Source: Agromyces lapidis (GTDB lineage Bacteria > Actinomycetota > Actinomycetes > Actinomycetales > Microbacteriaceae). From it: DNA of 64,000 bases. The translations under genes and the position numbers were made by a program. Within the stretch, counting starts at the first letter, position 1, and the number at the start of each line of letters is the position of its first letter. Of this stretch, positions 1 through 7,464 are shown piece by piece. The notes below the pieces were generated by a model. The model was given only the letters and a program-made list of their open reading frames with translations. It ran no database searches and was not told the origin of the DNA. Where the stretch lies: positions 248,001 through 312,000 of the forward strand of contig NZ_WBIQ01000010.1 of the NCBI RefSeq assembly GCF_009749405.1, written 5' to 3'.

Positions 1-83
1 TTGAGGCACAGCAGCGCGTCGCCGAAGCAGATGACGGCGAGGAGCACGACGGGCCAGACGGGGTCGGGGAACGCGACATCCAT
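1..83 (-). CDS. N-terminus of a small membrane protein (partial)
   Basis: Read on the minus strand, an ATG at 83-81 opens a frame that runs off the window start after 27 codons. The visible residues begin MDVAFPDPVWPVVLLAV and continue with a hydrophobic stretch ending CFGDALLCL, typical of a first transmembrane helix. The family cannot be named from so little. The start lies seven bases from a perfect palindrome at 90-106, so the gene is probably repressed by a TetR-type regulator and may have a very short leader. Confidence 0.5.
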   Translation of the reverse strand, partial: MDVAFPDPVWPVVLLAVICFGDALLCL

Positions 84-89
84 ATTTCG

Positions 90-106
90 TACCATACCGT
101 ATGGTA
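90..106. promoter_or_regulatory. 17-bp palindromic operator, TetR type
   Basis: The 8-base arm TACCATAC is followed by a central C and the exact complement GTATGGTA. AT-rich perfect palindromes stand out in this GC-rich DNA. Its position just before the partial gene at 1-83 would let a bound dimer block transcription. The family assignment is inferred from the shape of the site; the regulator gene is not in the window. Confidence 0.6.
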
Positions 107-145
107 TGGAGGCTCGCCATGCCTGATCGCAGCGGGTGCGCCGCC

Positions 146-192
146 GGGCCGAGCAGACGCAGGGCCGAGCAGACGCCGGGCCGAGCAGACGC
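146..192. repeat. Three tandem copies of a 15-mer, 16-bp period
   Basis: The word GGGCCGAGCAGACGC occurs at 146-160, 162-176 and 178-192. The copies lie just past the stop codon of the minus-strand membrane-protein gene and before the operator of the next gene. No function is evident. Confidence 0.75.
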
Positions 193-196
193 CGGC

Positions 197-565
197 CTAG
201 AAGACGAAGACCTGCCCGAGGATCATGATCGCGATGACGAACAGCGCGACGACGGCGCCGACGATCACGAGCGACTTGACCGAGAGCTTCGCGACGCCGT
301 AGCCGACGAGGAACGGCAGGAGGAAGAGGAAGATCGTCACCAGCCACCAGAAGGTCTGGTAGCCGCCCGCCGTGGCGTCGGAGAGACGCCCCGCGAACAG
401 CTGCTGCGAGTGGGGGTGCGTCGCGAACGCGAACGCCGCCGACAGCGGCACCGCGATCAGCGCGAACACGATCAGTCCGGCGAGGGCGCCCCACAGCCCA
501 GACTTGCCCTCGGTGATGTCCATTGCTTCTTCGTGCGCAACGCGCTGCGACCCCTTGGAACTCAT
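197..565 (-). CDS. Small membrane protein, three TM segments
   Basis: A 122-residue protein of unrecognised family. A short polar N-terminus (MSSKGSQ...) is followed by three hydrophobic segments: near residues 25-50 (GLWGALAGLIVFALIAVPL), 68-90 (FWWLVTIFLFLLPFLVGYG) and 97-121, ending GQVFVF. The ATG at 565 is chosen because a TAGAGT -10 box lies exactly 7 nt upstream, as expected for a leaderless transcript. A GTG at 589 and an ATG at 523 are alternatives. The gene is divergent from the SRPBCC gene at 630, with only 64 bp between starts. Function unknown. Confidence 0.7.
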   Translation of the reverse strand: MSSKGSQRVAHEEAMDITEGKSGLWGALAGLIVFALIAVPLSAAFAFATHPHSQQLFAGRLSDATAGGYQTFWWLVTIFLFLLPFLVGYGVAKLSVKSLVIVGAVVALFVIAIMILGQVFVF

Positions 566-572
566 GCCTCCG

Positions 573-578
573 ACTCTA
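573..578 (-). promoter_or_regulatory. -10 box, leaderless promoter
   Basis: TAGAGT on the minus strand, 7 nt before the ATG at 565. This spacing puts the transcription start at or next to the A of the start codon. Confidence 0.5.
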
Positions 579-629
579 GTGCTCAGCACCCGCCCGGATT
601 AGCCTGAAAGTCACGAACGAGTGGGGGCG

Positions 630-1139
630 ATGATGACCGCGAAACCGACCGGACACTACGTGCTGAAGGCCGACGGCCTGTACCTGCAGTTCGACCGCCT
701 GTTCCACGCCCCGATCGAAGACGTGTGGTTCAGCCTGACGAACCCCAACGCCATGAAGGGCTGGATCGGCACGTACACGGGGAGTCCGTCGACCGGCGGC
801 GTCCGCTTCCAGATGAGCGAGGAGGGCGCCGAGTGGATGAACGTCTCCATCCTCGAGTGCCGGGCGCCGCACAGCTTCACGGCCGACTCGGGCTCGGGCC
901 CGACGGGCGTGCGGGTGTTCTGCCACCTCGTCGAGGGCGGCGGCATGACCACCCTGACCCTGGGCCAGCGCATGAAGGACGCGAGCGAGGCCGCGAGCAT
1001 CGGCCCCGGCTGGGACTTCTACCTCGATCGGCTCGCCGCCTCGCGCTCGGGTGCAGAACTGCCGGTCTGGGAGAGCTACTACCCCGGGTTCTCTCCCCAC
1101 TACCGCGAACTCACGGTGCCGAGCACGGCGAAGGGCTGA
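630..1139 (+). CDS. SRPBCC (AHSA1-like) domain protein
   Basis: A 169-residue protein with the START/SRPBCC layout: an N-terminal strand with LYLQFDRLFHAPIEDVWFSL, then NPNAMKGWIGTYTG, a central beta sheet, and a C-terminal helix (GPGWDFYLDRLAASRSG). This matches the AHSA1/activator-of-Hsp90-like group, which bind hydrophobic ligands; no substrate can be assigned. Two adjacent ATG codons (630, 633) follow a GTGGGGG Shine-Dalgarno-like run, and a GTG at 621 is also in frame. It is divergent from the small membrane protein, and the AI-2E-type gene follows 78 bp downstream. Confidence 0.8.
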   Translation: MMTAKPTGHYVLKADGLYLQFDRLFHAPIEDVWFSLTNPNAMKGWIGTYTGSPSTGGVRFQMSEEGAEWMNVSILECRAPHSFTADSGSGPTGVRVFCHLVEGGGMTTLTLGQRMKDASEAASIGPGWDFYLDRLAASRSGAELPVWESYYPGFSPHYRELTVPSTAKG

Positions 1140-1205
1140 ACGTCCCGGTGCGGCGCCGTGGATGACCCGACCGGCCGCTTCGGCGGTGTGGGCCCGCCCG
1201 GCCCC

Positions 1206-1211
1206 TAGACT
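1206..1211 (+). promoter_or_regulatory. -10 box, leaderless promoter
   Basis: TAGACT followed by six bases and then the GTG start at 1218. The spacing fits a transcript beginning at the start codon. Confidence 0.6.
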
Positions 1212-1217
1212 GGCGCC

Positions 1218-2327
1218 GTGAAACCCATTCAGCGCCGAGCGCACGAGGCCGACCTTGAGACGCACGGCCGCGGCCGCGCCGCCGACCTCATGACGAACCG
1301 CCCCTTCCAATGGGCGTTCGTCGCGACGCTCGGTGTCGTCATCGCGCTCGGCCTCGCGGCGGCGTTCGCGAGCATGTCGAGCGTCGTGTTCTCGGTGCTC
1401 GCGGCGGCATTCATCACGCTGGGGCTCGACCCGCTCGTGCGCTGGTTCGAGCGCCGCGGCATGAAGCGCGGCTTCGCGATCCTGACGGTCATCATCCTCT
1501 TCGTGCTCGTCATCGTCGGCATGCTCTGGCTCGTGCTGCCGCTCGTCATCGGCCAGGCGGTCTCCTTCGTCAACTCCCTGCCGACGGCCTATCAGAACCT
1601 GCAGCAGCAGCAGTGGTACCAGGACGCGCAGAACGGCTCGGGCGGCATCATCGGCTCGGTCTACCAATGGATCGTCGACACGATCAGCGACCCAACGTTC
1701 TGGACGACGATCGGCGGCGGCGCGCTCAACTTCGGATTCGCCCTCCTCGGCGGGCTGTCGAGCGCGTTCTTCATCTTCATCCTGACCATCTACTTCACCG
1801 CCACGCTCGACTCGTCGAAGGCCGCGATCTACACGCTCATCTCCGCTTCGCACCGCGAGCGCGTGGTCGGGTACGCGGAGCGCATCATGCAGAACGTCGG
1901 CCGCTACCTCAGCGGCATGGTCGTGCTCGCGTTCTTCAACGCCGTGTACAGCCTCATCCTGCTGACCGTCGCCGGAGTGCCGTTCGCGCTCGTGATCTCG
2001 GTCGCGGCGTTCTTCATCACGCTGATCCCGCTCATCGGCACGGTGCTGACGACGGCCGTGATGACCGCGCTGTCGCTCTTCGTCTCACCGGCCGCCGCAC
2101 TCATCGTGCTCGTCGGCATGCTCATCTACATGCAGGTCGAGGCGTACGTGCTCACGCCGAAGGTGATGAGCAAGGCCGTGCAGGTGCCGGGGTCGATCGT
2201 GCTGATCGCGGCGCTGGCCGGCGGCACCCTCGCCGGACTGCCCGGTGCGCTCGTCGCGATCCCCGTCGCGGCCGGCATCCTGCTCATCATCAAAGAGGTC
2301 GTCGTGCCGATGAAGGCGCGCAGCTAG
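1218..2327 (+). CDS. AI-2E family transporter (PerM/UPF0118-like permease)
   Basis: A 369-residue integral membrane protein. TM pairs sit near residues 30-75, another hydrophobic helix near 85-115, a periplasmic-type Gln-rich stretch (YQNLQQQQWYQD) around 130, and four or five more TM helices in the second half. The last part holds the conserved region around IPLIGTVLTTAVMTALSLF and the C-terminal GTLAGLPGALVAIPVAAG signature of the AI-2E/PerM family. Members export diverse small solutes or act as ion antiporters, so AI-2 itself should not be assumed. The GTG start is supported by the leaderless -10 box. The stop codon shares a CTAG with that of the convergent thioesterase gene. Confidence 0.85.
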   Translation: MKPIQRRAHEADLETHGRGRAADLMTNRPFQWAFVATLGVVIALGLAAAFASMSSVVFSVLAAAFITLGLDPLVRWFERRGMKRGFAILTVIILFVLVIVGMLWLVLPLVIGQAVSFVNSLPTAYQNLQQQQWYQDAQNGSGGIIGSVYQWIVDTISDPTFWTTIGGGALNFGFALLGGLSSAFFIFILTIYFTATLDSSKAAIYTLISASHRERVVGYAERIMQNVGRYLSGMVVLAFFNAVYSLILLTVAGVPFALVISVAAFFITLIPLIGTVLTTAVMTALSLFVSPAAALIVLVGMLIYMQVEAYVLTPKVMSKAVQVPGSIVLIAALAGGTLAGLPGALVAIPVAAGILLIIKEVVVPMKARS

Positions 2328-2884
2328 CTCCACACCGACGGCGCCGCCGCGCGCATCGGCGGCAGCGCGACGTCGTCGCCCCAGCGTTCCATCCACTCGG
2401 GGATGCCGTGGAAGCCCTCGACGCCGAACGCCTCGACGAGCTCGGGCATCGGCACGGTGCCGCCCGCCTTCCGCAGGAAGCGCGCCCGGATGTAGCCGGT
2501 CGCGTAGATCTCGGGCGTCCCCGTGGCATCCGGGCGCACGAAGCGCTGCTCCATGTACACGGCCTTGTCGTCGTGGCCGATGATCCGCGACTCGATCGTG
2601 AAGCGGTTCCACGGGTTGAGCGACTTGCGGAACGTGATCGTCTCGCTCGCGACGACCGGGTACCAGCCGCGATCCCGCATGAGCTGCCACACGCCGTTGC
2701 GCACGAGCATCTCGAACCGCGCGACGTCCATGATCGAGAAGTAGACCCCGTTGTTCATGTGGTTGATGATGTCGAGGTCGGTCGGCAGCGTGATGAAGTT
2801 CGTGCGGGCGACGTCGCCGTGCCCGAGCCGCGAACGGAATCGGGCGAGCACGAAATGCAGCATCGTGCGGAAGAACATGTGCAT
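2324..2884 (-). CDS. Hotdog-fold acyl-CoA/ACP thioesterase (4HBT type)
   Basis: A 186-residue protein with the hotdog thioesterase signature TDLDIINHMNNGVYFSIMD near residues 35-53, equivalent to the D-x-N-x-H-x-N-N motif of YbgC/4HBT enzymes. The strand ETITFRKSLNPWNRF follows, then a typical C-terminal half. It most resembles the ~180-residue thioesterase-like group related to THEM6. The likely reaction is hydrolysis of an acyl-CoA or acyl-ACP thioester; the acyl chain is unknown. A TACAGT box 8 nt upstream suggests leaderless transcription from the ATG at 2884; an ATG two codons further in is possible. Transcribed away from the prp operon terminus. Confidence 0.85.
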   Translation of the reverse strand: MHMFFRTMLHFVLARFRSRLGHGDVARTNFITLPTDLDIINHMNNGVYFSIMDVARFEMLVRNGVWQLMRDRGWYPVVASETITFRKSLNPWNRFTIESRIIGHDDKAVYMEQRFVRPDATGTPEIYATGYIRARFLRKAGGTVPMPELVEAFGVEGFHGIPEWMERWGDDVALPPMRAAAPSVWS

Positions 2885-2918
2885 AGTCGACGACTGTATG
2901 CCCGTTTCGTGGTCGCTC

Positions 2919-2934
2919 CCCCATCATCATGGGG
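2919..2934 (-). terminator. Hairpin after prpC
   Basis: CCCCAT, a four-base loop and ATGGGG form a 6-bp perfect stem about 50 bp beyond the prpC stop and before the thioesterase start. There is no T-run, so it may be a factor-dependent terminator or a processing hairpin. Confidence 0.35.
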
Positions 2935-2982
2935 TTGCGACAATCAGAGGCGGATGCCTCGCGCGCGAGTTGTGCCGAACGC

Positions 2983-4131
2983 TCAGCCCTTCGCGGGCAC
3001 GTGCCGTTCGTCGACGCCGCTGTAGACCGACAGCGGGCGGATGAGCGCGTTCGCGGCGGCCTGCTCCATGATGTGCGCCGTCCACCCGGTGATGCGCGAC
3101 GCCACGAACAGCGGCGTGAAGGTCAGGGTGTCGAAGCCCATCAGGTGATAGGCGGGGCCGGCCGGGTAGTCGAGGTTCGGCTTGATATTCTTGCGCTCGC
3201 CCATCGCCTGCTCGAGGGCGACGTAGAGCTCGAGCAGGTCGGGGCGGTCGTAGTGCTCGACCATGCGCTCCATCGAGTCGCGCATGGTCGGCACGCGCGA
3301 ATCGCCGTTCTTGTAGACGCGGTGCCCGAAGCCCATGATCTTGCGCTTCGAGGCGAGCGCCTCGTCGAGCCAGGCGACGGCCCGCTCGGCCCCGCCGGGG
3401 CCCGCGCCGATCTCGTCGAAGGTGTGCATGACGGCCTCGTTCGCGCCGCCGTGCAGCGGGCCCTTGAGCGCGCCGATCGCACCCGTCACGGCCGAGTACA
3501 GGTCGGAGAGCGTCGAGGTGATGACGCGCGCCGTGAACGTCGAGGCATTGAACGAGTGCTCGGCGTAGAGGATCATCGAGACGTCGAAGGCGGTGACGAC
3601 CTCGAGCTCGGGCGCCTCGCCGAAGGCCTGCCAGAGGAAGTTCGCCGAGTAGCCGAGGTCGTCGCGGGGCTCGACGAACTCGAGCTCGTGCCTGCGGCGC
3701 TGGTCGTAGGCGACGATCGAGGGCAGCTTCGCGAACAGGCGGATCGCCTTGTCGAGGTTGGCCTCGGGCGAGTCGTCGGGCGTCGCCGGGTCGCTCGCGC
3801 CGATGACGCTGACCGCGGTGCGCACGACGTCCATCGGGTGGGCGGTGAGCGGCAGCTCGTCGATGATGCGCTTCACCTCGTGGTCGAGCCCGCGGAGCGC
3901 GCGCTCGCGGTCCTCGAAGGCGGCCAGTTGGGTGTCGTCGGGCAGCTCGCCGTACCAGAGCAGGTAGGCGACCTCCTCGAAGGTGCAGGAGGCCGCGAGC
4001 TCCTGCACGGGGTACCCGCGGTAGAGCAGCGAGTTCGTCTCGGGGTTGACCTTCGAGACGGCCGTGTAGTCGACCGGCACACCGGCCAGGCCCTTGAAGA
4101 TGACGGGGGCGGTGGTCTCCTGCTCGGCCAT
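2983..4131 (-). CDS. prpC: 2-methylcitrate synthase / citrate synthase
   Basis: A 382-residue citrate-synthase-fold enzyme that condenses propionyl-CoA (and usually acetyl-CoA) with oxaloacetate, the first step of the methylcitrate cycle. The catalytic histidines are visible: H227 in GPLHGGANE and H270 in GFGHRVYKNGD. The N-terminal FKGLAGVPVDYTAVSKV and LLYRGYPVQEL segments are typical of short bacterial methylcitrate synthases. The start is the ATG at 4131, preceded by AAAGGAGC at five bases. It is the last gene of GntR-prpD-prpB-prpC, 35 bp after prpB. Substrate preference is inferred from the operon. Confidence 0.93.
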   Translation of the reverse strand: MAEQETTAPVIFKGLAGVPVDYTAVSKVNPETNSLLYRGYPVQELAASCTFEEVAYLLWYGELPDDTQLAAFEDRERALRGLDHEVKRIIDELPLTAHPMDVVRTAVSVIGASDPATPDDSPEANLDKAIRLFAKLPSIVAYDQRRRHELEFVEPRDDLGYSANFLWQAFGEAPELEVVTAFDVSMILYAEHSFNASTFTARVITSTLSDLYSAVTGAIGALKGPLHGGANEAVMHTFDEIGAGPGGAERAVAWLDEALASKRKIMGFGHRVYKNGDSRVPTMRDSMERMVEHYDRPDLLELYVALEQAMGERKNIKPNLDYPAGPAYHLMGFDTLTFTPLFVASRITGWTAHIMEQAAANALIRPLSVYSGVDERHVPAKG

Positions 4132-4166
4132 GGATGCTCCTTTGCGTTGGCGTTCTGCGGTCGGCG

Positions 4167-5066
4167 TCAGCGTGCGACGGTGAAGTTGAAGATCGAGGTG
4201 TCGAAGTGGTTGTAGCCCTCGTAGTCGATCAGTTCGTAGAGCTCCGAGCGGTGCTGCATCTCTCCGAGCCGGGCGGTGAGCGAACCGGATGCCTCGAGCT
4301 CGTCGAGCCCCCGCATCGCCGACCCCATGGCGAGCCGCAGCAACGACACCGGCCAGATGACGATGTTCATGCCGACGTCGGCGAGCTGGCGCACCGTGAA
4401 CAGCTCGCTCTTGCCGAACTCGGTCATGTTCGCAAGCAGCGGCACGTCGACCGCTGCGCGGATCGCGGCGAACTCCTCGAGCGAGCGCATCGCCTCGGGG
4501 AAGATCGCGTCGGCCCCCGCGTCGACGAGGGCCTTCGCCCGGTCGACCGCGGCCTGCAGCCCGTCGACCGCGGCGATGTCGGTGCGCGCCATGATGAGGA
4601 AGTTCGGGTCGCGACGCGCGTCGACGGCGGCGCGGATGCGGCGCAGCGCCGTCTCGTCGTCGACGACCTGCTTGCCGTCGAGGTGCCCGCAGCGCTTCGG
4701 GTTGATCTGGTCCTCGATGTGGAGGCCGGCGAGGCCCGCATCCTCCATCTCCTGCACCGTGCGGGCGACGTTCATCGGCTCGCCGAAGCCGGTGTCGGCA
4801 TCGATGATCGCCGGCAACTCGGTCATGCGGGCGATCTGCCTGCCGCGCCCGGCGACCTCGGTGAGCGTCGTGAGCCCGATGTCGGGCAGCCCCAGGTCGG
4901 CGCTCAGCACCGCACCCGAGATGTACACGCCCTCGAAGCCGCGTTCGCCGATCAGCTTCGCCGAGAGCGGGTTGAACGCACCCGGGAACCGCATGATCTC
5001 GCCGGTGGCGAGCCGCTCGCGGAACAGGCGGCGCTTCTCGGCGGCGGGGGTCTGGGAGTACAGCAT
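4167..5066 (-). CDS. prpB: Methylisocitrate lyase
   Basis: A 299-residue TIM-barrel enzyme of the isocitrate lyase/PEP mutase superfamily, cleaving 2-methylisocitrate to pyruvate and succinate. The catalytic cysteine is C126 in NPKRCGHLDGK. The metal/substrate segment IDADTGFGEPMNVARTV and the C-terminal YEGYNHFDTSIFNF are characteristic of PrpB. The ATG overlaps the prpD stop by one base (TGATG), so translation is probably coupled. Length and motifs are normal for the family. Confidence 0.95.
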   Translation of the reverse strand: MLYSQTPAAEKRRLFRERLATGEIMRFPGAFNPLSAKLIGERGFEGVYISGAVLSADLGLPDIGLTTLTEVAGRGRQIARMTELPAIIDADTGFGEPMNVARTVQEMEDAGLAGLHIEDQINPKRCGHLDGKQVVDDETALRRIRAAVDARRDPNFLIMARTDIAAVDGLQAAVDRAKALVDAGADAIFPEAMRSLEEFAAIRAAVDVPLLANMTEFGKSELFTVRQLADVGMNIVIWPVSLLRLAMGSAMRGLDELEASGSLTARLGEMQHRSELYELIDYEGYNHFDTSIFNFTVAR

Positions 5067-6601
5067 CAGAACAGCCCCTCGGGGATCTCGACGCCGGTGA
5101 GCGCACCGGGCGCGACGGTGAAGGTGAGCCCGCCGAGCTCGTCGGGCGAGAGCTCGGGCAGGCGCTGCGCGAGGTCGAGGAACCGTTCGATCTCGTCGGG
5201 CGCGACGGCCCATTCGGCGAGCGTGCGGAACTTGTGCACGTACTGCTCGCGGGCGAACGGCCGGGCGCCCAGCGGGTGCGCGTCGGCCACGGCGATCTCG
5301 TCGACGATCTCGCCGCCGTCGGCGAGCTTGATGACGACGCGGCCGCCGAACGCCTTCTCGGCGATGTCGAGCGAGTGGTAGCGGCGCGTCCACTCGGCGT
5401 CTTCGACGGTCGAGACCTTCTTCCACAGCTCGATCGTGTCGGCGCGGTGAGCGCGCTCGGGCGAGTACGAGGTCTCGTGGTCCCAGGCTCCGTCTTGCAG
5501 GGCGACCGTGAAGATGTAGGGGATCGAGTGGTCGAGGGTCTCGCGCGAGGCGTCGGGGTCGTACTTCTGCGGGTCGTTCGCGCCCGAGCCGATCACGTAG
5601 TGCGTGTGGTGCGAGGTGTGCAGGGTGATCGACTCGATGTGCGCGGCGTCGAGGATCAGCGGGTACTCGTCGTGGAGCTTGCGGGCGAGGTCGATCCAGG
5701 CCTGCGCCTGGTACTCGGCCGAGTGCTCCTTCGTGTACGAGTCGAGGATGGCGCGCTTCGCCTCGCCCTGGTCGGGCAGCGGCACGTCGTACGAGGCATC
5801 CGGGCCGTCGAGGAGCCAGGCGATCACACCGTCTTCGCCCTCGTAGATGGGGACCGGGCTCGTCTGGCCGCGCATCGCGCGGTCGACGGCCTCGATCGCC
5901 ATCTTGCCGGCGAAGGCGGGGGCGTGCGCCTTCCACGTCGAGATCTCGCCCTTGCGCGACTGGCGGGTCGCCGTGGTCGTATGCAGCGCCTGGCCGATGG
6001 CCTGGAAGATCGTCTCCTGGTCGAGGCCGAGCAGGGTGCCGATGCCCGCGGCCGCCGAGGGGCCGAGGTGGGCGACGTGGTCGATCTTGTGCTTGTGCAG
6101 CGAGATCGCCTTCACGAGGTCGATCTGGATCTCGTAGCCCGTCGCCAGGCCGCGCACCACGTCGCGTCCGGTGAGGCCACGGCTCTGGGCGAGGTGCTGG
6201 GCGACCGCGACGATCGGGGGGATGTTGTCGCCGGGGTGCGAGTACTCGGCGGCGAGGAAGGTGTCGTGGTAGTCGAGCTCGCGCACGGCGACCCCGTTCG
6301 CCCAGGCCGCCCACTCGGGGCTCGTGCGACGGGCGGCGTCGGCGCCGAACACGGTCGCGCCGTCGCCGCCGATCGAGACGGGGTGCGAGAGCGCCTGGCT
6401 GCGCGCGGAGACGACGGGACGGCGGGCCACGGAGGCCGCCGCGACCGCGGCGTTGTCGATGACGCGGTTCACCACCATGTCGACGACGTCGTCGTCGAGC
6501 TCGACCGGGTCGGTCGCGACGCCCGCGAGCTTCCAGGCGAGCTGGCCCTCACGGGCGAGGTTCTCGTCGCTGCGGTGGGTGCGCACGTGGTGGAGATGCA
6601 T
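5066..6601 (-). CDS. prpD: 2-methylcitrate dehydratase (MmgE/PrpD family)
   Basis: A 511-residue MmgE/PrpD-family protein that dehydrates 2-methylcitrate to 2-methyl-cis-aconitate. Family segments include [21 protein letters not shown] (D-x-x-D-T around residue 95) and [19 protein letters not shown]. The ATG at 6601 is preferred because AGAAAGG sits nine bases ahead. An upstream ATG at 6628, with a TAGCCT box five bases before it, would add nine residues and would be leaderless. The gene follows the GntR stop almost directly and overlaps prpB. Confidence 0.93.
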   Translation of the reverse strand: MHLHHVRTHRSDENLAREGQLAWKLAGVATDPVELDDDVVDMVVNRVIDNAAVAAASVARRPVVSARSQALSHPVSIGGDGATVFGADAARRTSPEWAAWANGVAVRELDYHDTFLAAEYSHPGDNIPPIVAVAQHLAQSRGLTGRDVVRGLATGYEIQIDLVKAISLHKHKIDHVAHLGPSAAAGIGTLLGLDQETIFQAIGQALHTTTATRQSRKGEISTWKAHAPAFAGKMAIEAVDRAMRGQTSPVPIYEGEDGVIAWLLDGPDASYDVPLPDQGEAKRAILDSYTKEHSAEYQAQAWIDLARKLHDEYPLILDAAHIESITLHTSHHTHYVIGSGANDPQKYDPDASRETLDHSIPYIFTVALQDGAWDHETSYSPERAHRADTIELWKKVSTVEDAEWTRRYHSLDIAEKAFGGRVVIKLADGGEIVDEIAVADAHPLGARPFAREQYVHKFRTLAEWAVAPDEIERFLDLAQRLPELSPDELGGLTFTVAPGALTGVEIPEGLF

Positions 6602-6631
6602 GGGGCGGACCTTTCTGAAGTGTTCCATCGG

Positions 6632-7297
6632 TCAGGCTACGCGGTGGCCGTCGGGGTGACGAGCCTCGATCGAGGCGAGCGCGTGGCGGAGGCTCAGGTG
6701 CAGGTGCACGTGGGTGGCATGGGCGGCGAGGGCGGCGTCGCCGGCGACGATCGCATCGACGATGAGCAGGTGCTCGGATGCCGCGGCGCGGAGCCGCTCG
6801 GGATGGTGGCGCGCGAGCCGGCGGACGCGGGCCGAGTGCAGCCGGACGCTGCGGAGCGCCGCACCGAGCATCGGGTTCGCGGCGGCCGACTCGATCTCGT
6901 CGTCGAGCGCGTCGACGGCGTCGTAGTAGGCGCGGAGGCCCTCCTCGCCGGCGTCGAGCAGTGCGGGGGCGTCGGCGATCCGCTCGCGGAGCGCGGTGAA
7001 GCGCTCGGGCTCGCGCCTGGTGGCTGCGAGGCGGGACGCCTGGCCCTCGAGCGCCTCGCGCAGCTCGTAGAGCGAGCGGATGCTCGCCGCGTCGAGCGCC
7101 GAGACCTGCAGCACGCGCGCGGAGGCGGCGGTGGCGAGGCCGTCGGCCTCGAGCCGGGCGAGGGCCTCGCGCACCGGAGTGCGGGAGACGCCGAGCCGGT
7201 TCGCCTGCTCGACCTCGGCGAGCGCGGCACCCGGCTCGAGGGCGCCGTCGAGGATCTCCTCGCGCAGTGCGCGGTACGCACGTTCACTCGCTCGCAT
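6632..7297 (-). CDS. GntR/FCD transcriptional regulator of the prp operon
   Basis: A 221-residue regulator. The N-terminal winged helix (residues ~5-70) has the GntR signature LGVSRTPVREALARLEADG. A C-terminal all-helical FCD ligand domain contains the metal-binding pattern with D/H residues (DALDDEIESAAANPML and HATHVHLHLSLRHAL). It is the first gene of the prpDBC operon, and its promoter carries two TGTATACA palindromes of the type bound by FCD-GntR proteins. Autoregulation and control by a methylcitrate-cycle intermediate are therefore likely. The start is the ATG at 7297 after a GGGAGGG ribosome site. Confidence 0.88.
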   Translation of the reverse strand: MRASERAYRALREEILDGALEPGAALAEVEQANRLGVSRTPVREALARLEADGLATAASARVLQVSALDAASIRSLYELREALEGQASRLAATRREPERFTALRERIADAPALLDAGEEGLRAYYDAVDALDDEIESAAANPMLGAALRSVRLHSARVRRLARHHPERLRAAASEHLLIVDAIVAGDAALAAHATHVHLHLSLRHALASIEARHPDGHRVA

Positions 7298-7315
7298 GCA
7301 CCCTCCCCGCCTTTA

Positions 7316-7323
7316 TGTATACA
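7316..7323. promoter_or_regulatory. FCD-GntR operator overlapping the prp -10
   Basis: The palindrome TGTATACA lies on the -10 box of the minus-strand promoter. On that strand TTGCGT and TATACA are separated by 17 bp, a near-ideal promoter. Occupancy by the adjacent GntR product would block RNA polymerase. Confidence 0.7.
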
Positions 7324-7366
7324 CTCCAGTTCACCAACACGCAATTGCGCGCCCACGAACGCCTTG

Positions 7367-7376
7367 ATGTATACAT
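7367..7376. promoter_or_regulatory. Second FCD-GntR operator
   Basis: A perfect 10-bp palindrome, ATGTATACAT, 51 bp upstream of the first copy. Two half-site-identical palindromes separated by about five helical turns suggest cooperative binding or looping. Confidence 0.65.
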
Positions 7377-7464
7377 TTCACGTTCACCCTCTCTGCAGTT
7401 CCCGCGCGCCACCGCGGCTGAGCATCTGCCGTGACCGGCCGCTCCCCTGGTTCGACGTGGGACG

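Noticed and set aside
101..607. Plus-strand reading frame of 168 codons opposite the small membrane protein
   Set aside because: Composition is almost wholly Arg/Glu/Asp with no fold-like pattern, and it is the complement of a gene with clear TM segments and a good promoter.
1172..1183. Hairpin with a TTCG loop after the SRPBCC gene
   Set aside because: Only a four-base stem; too weak to call a terminator.
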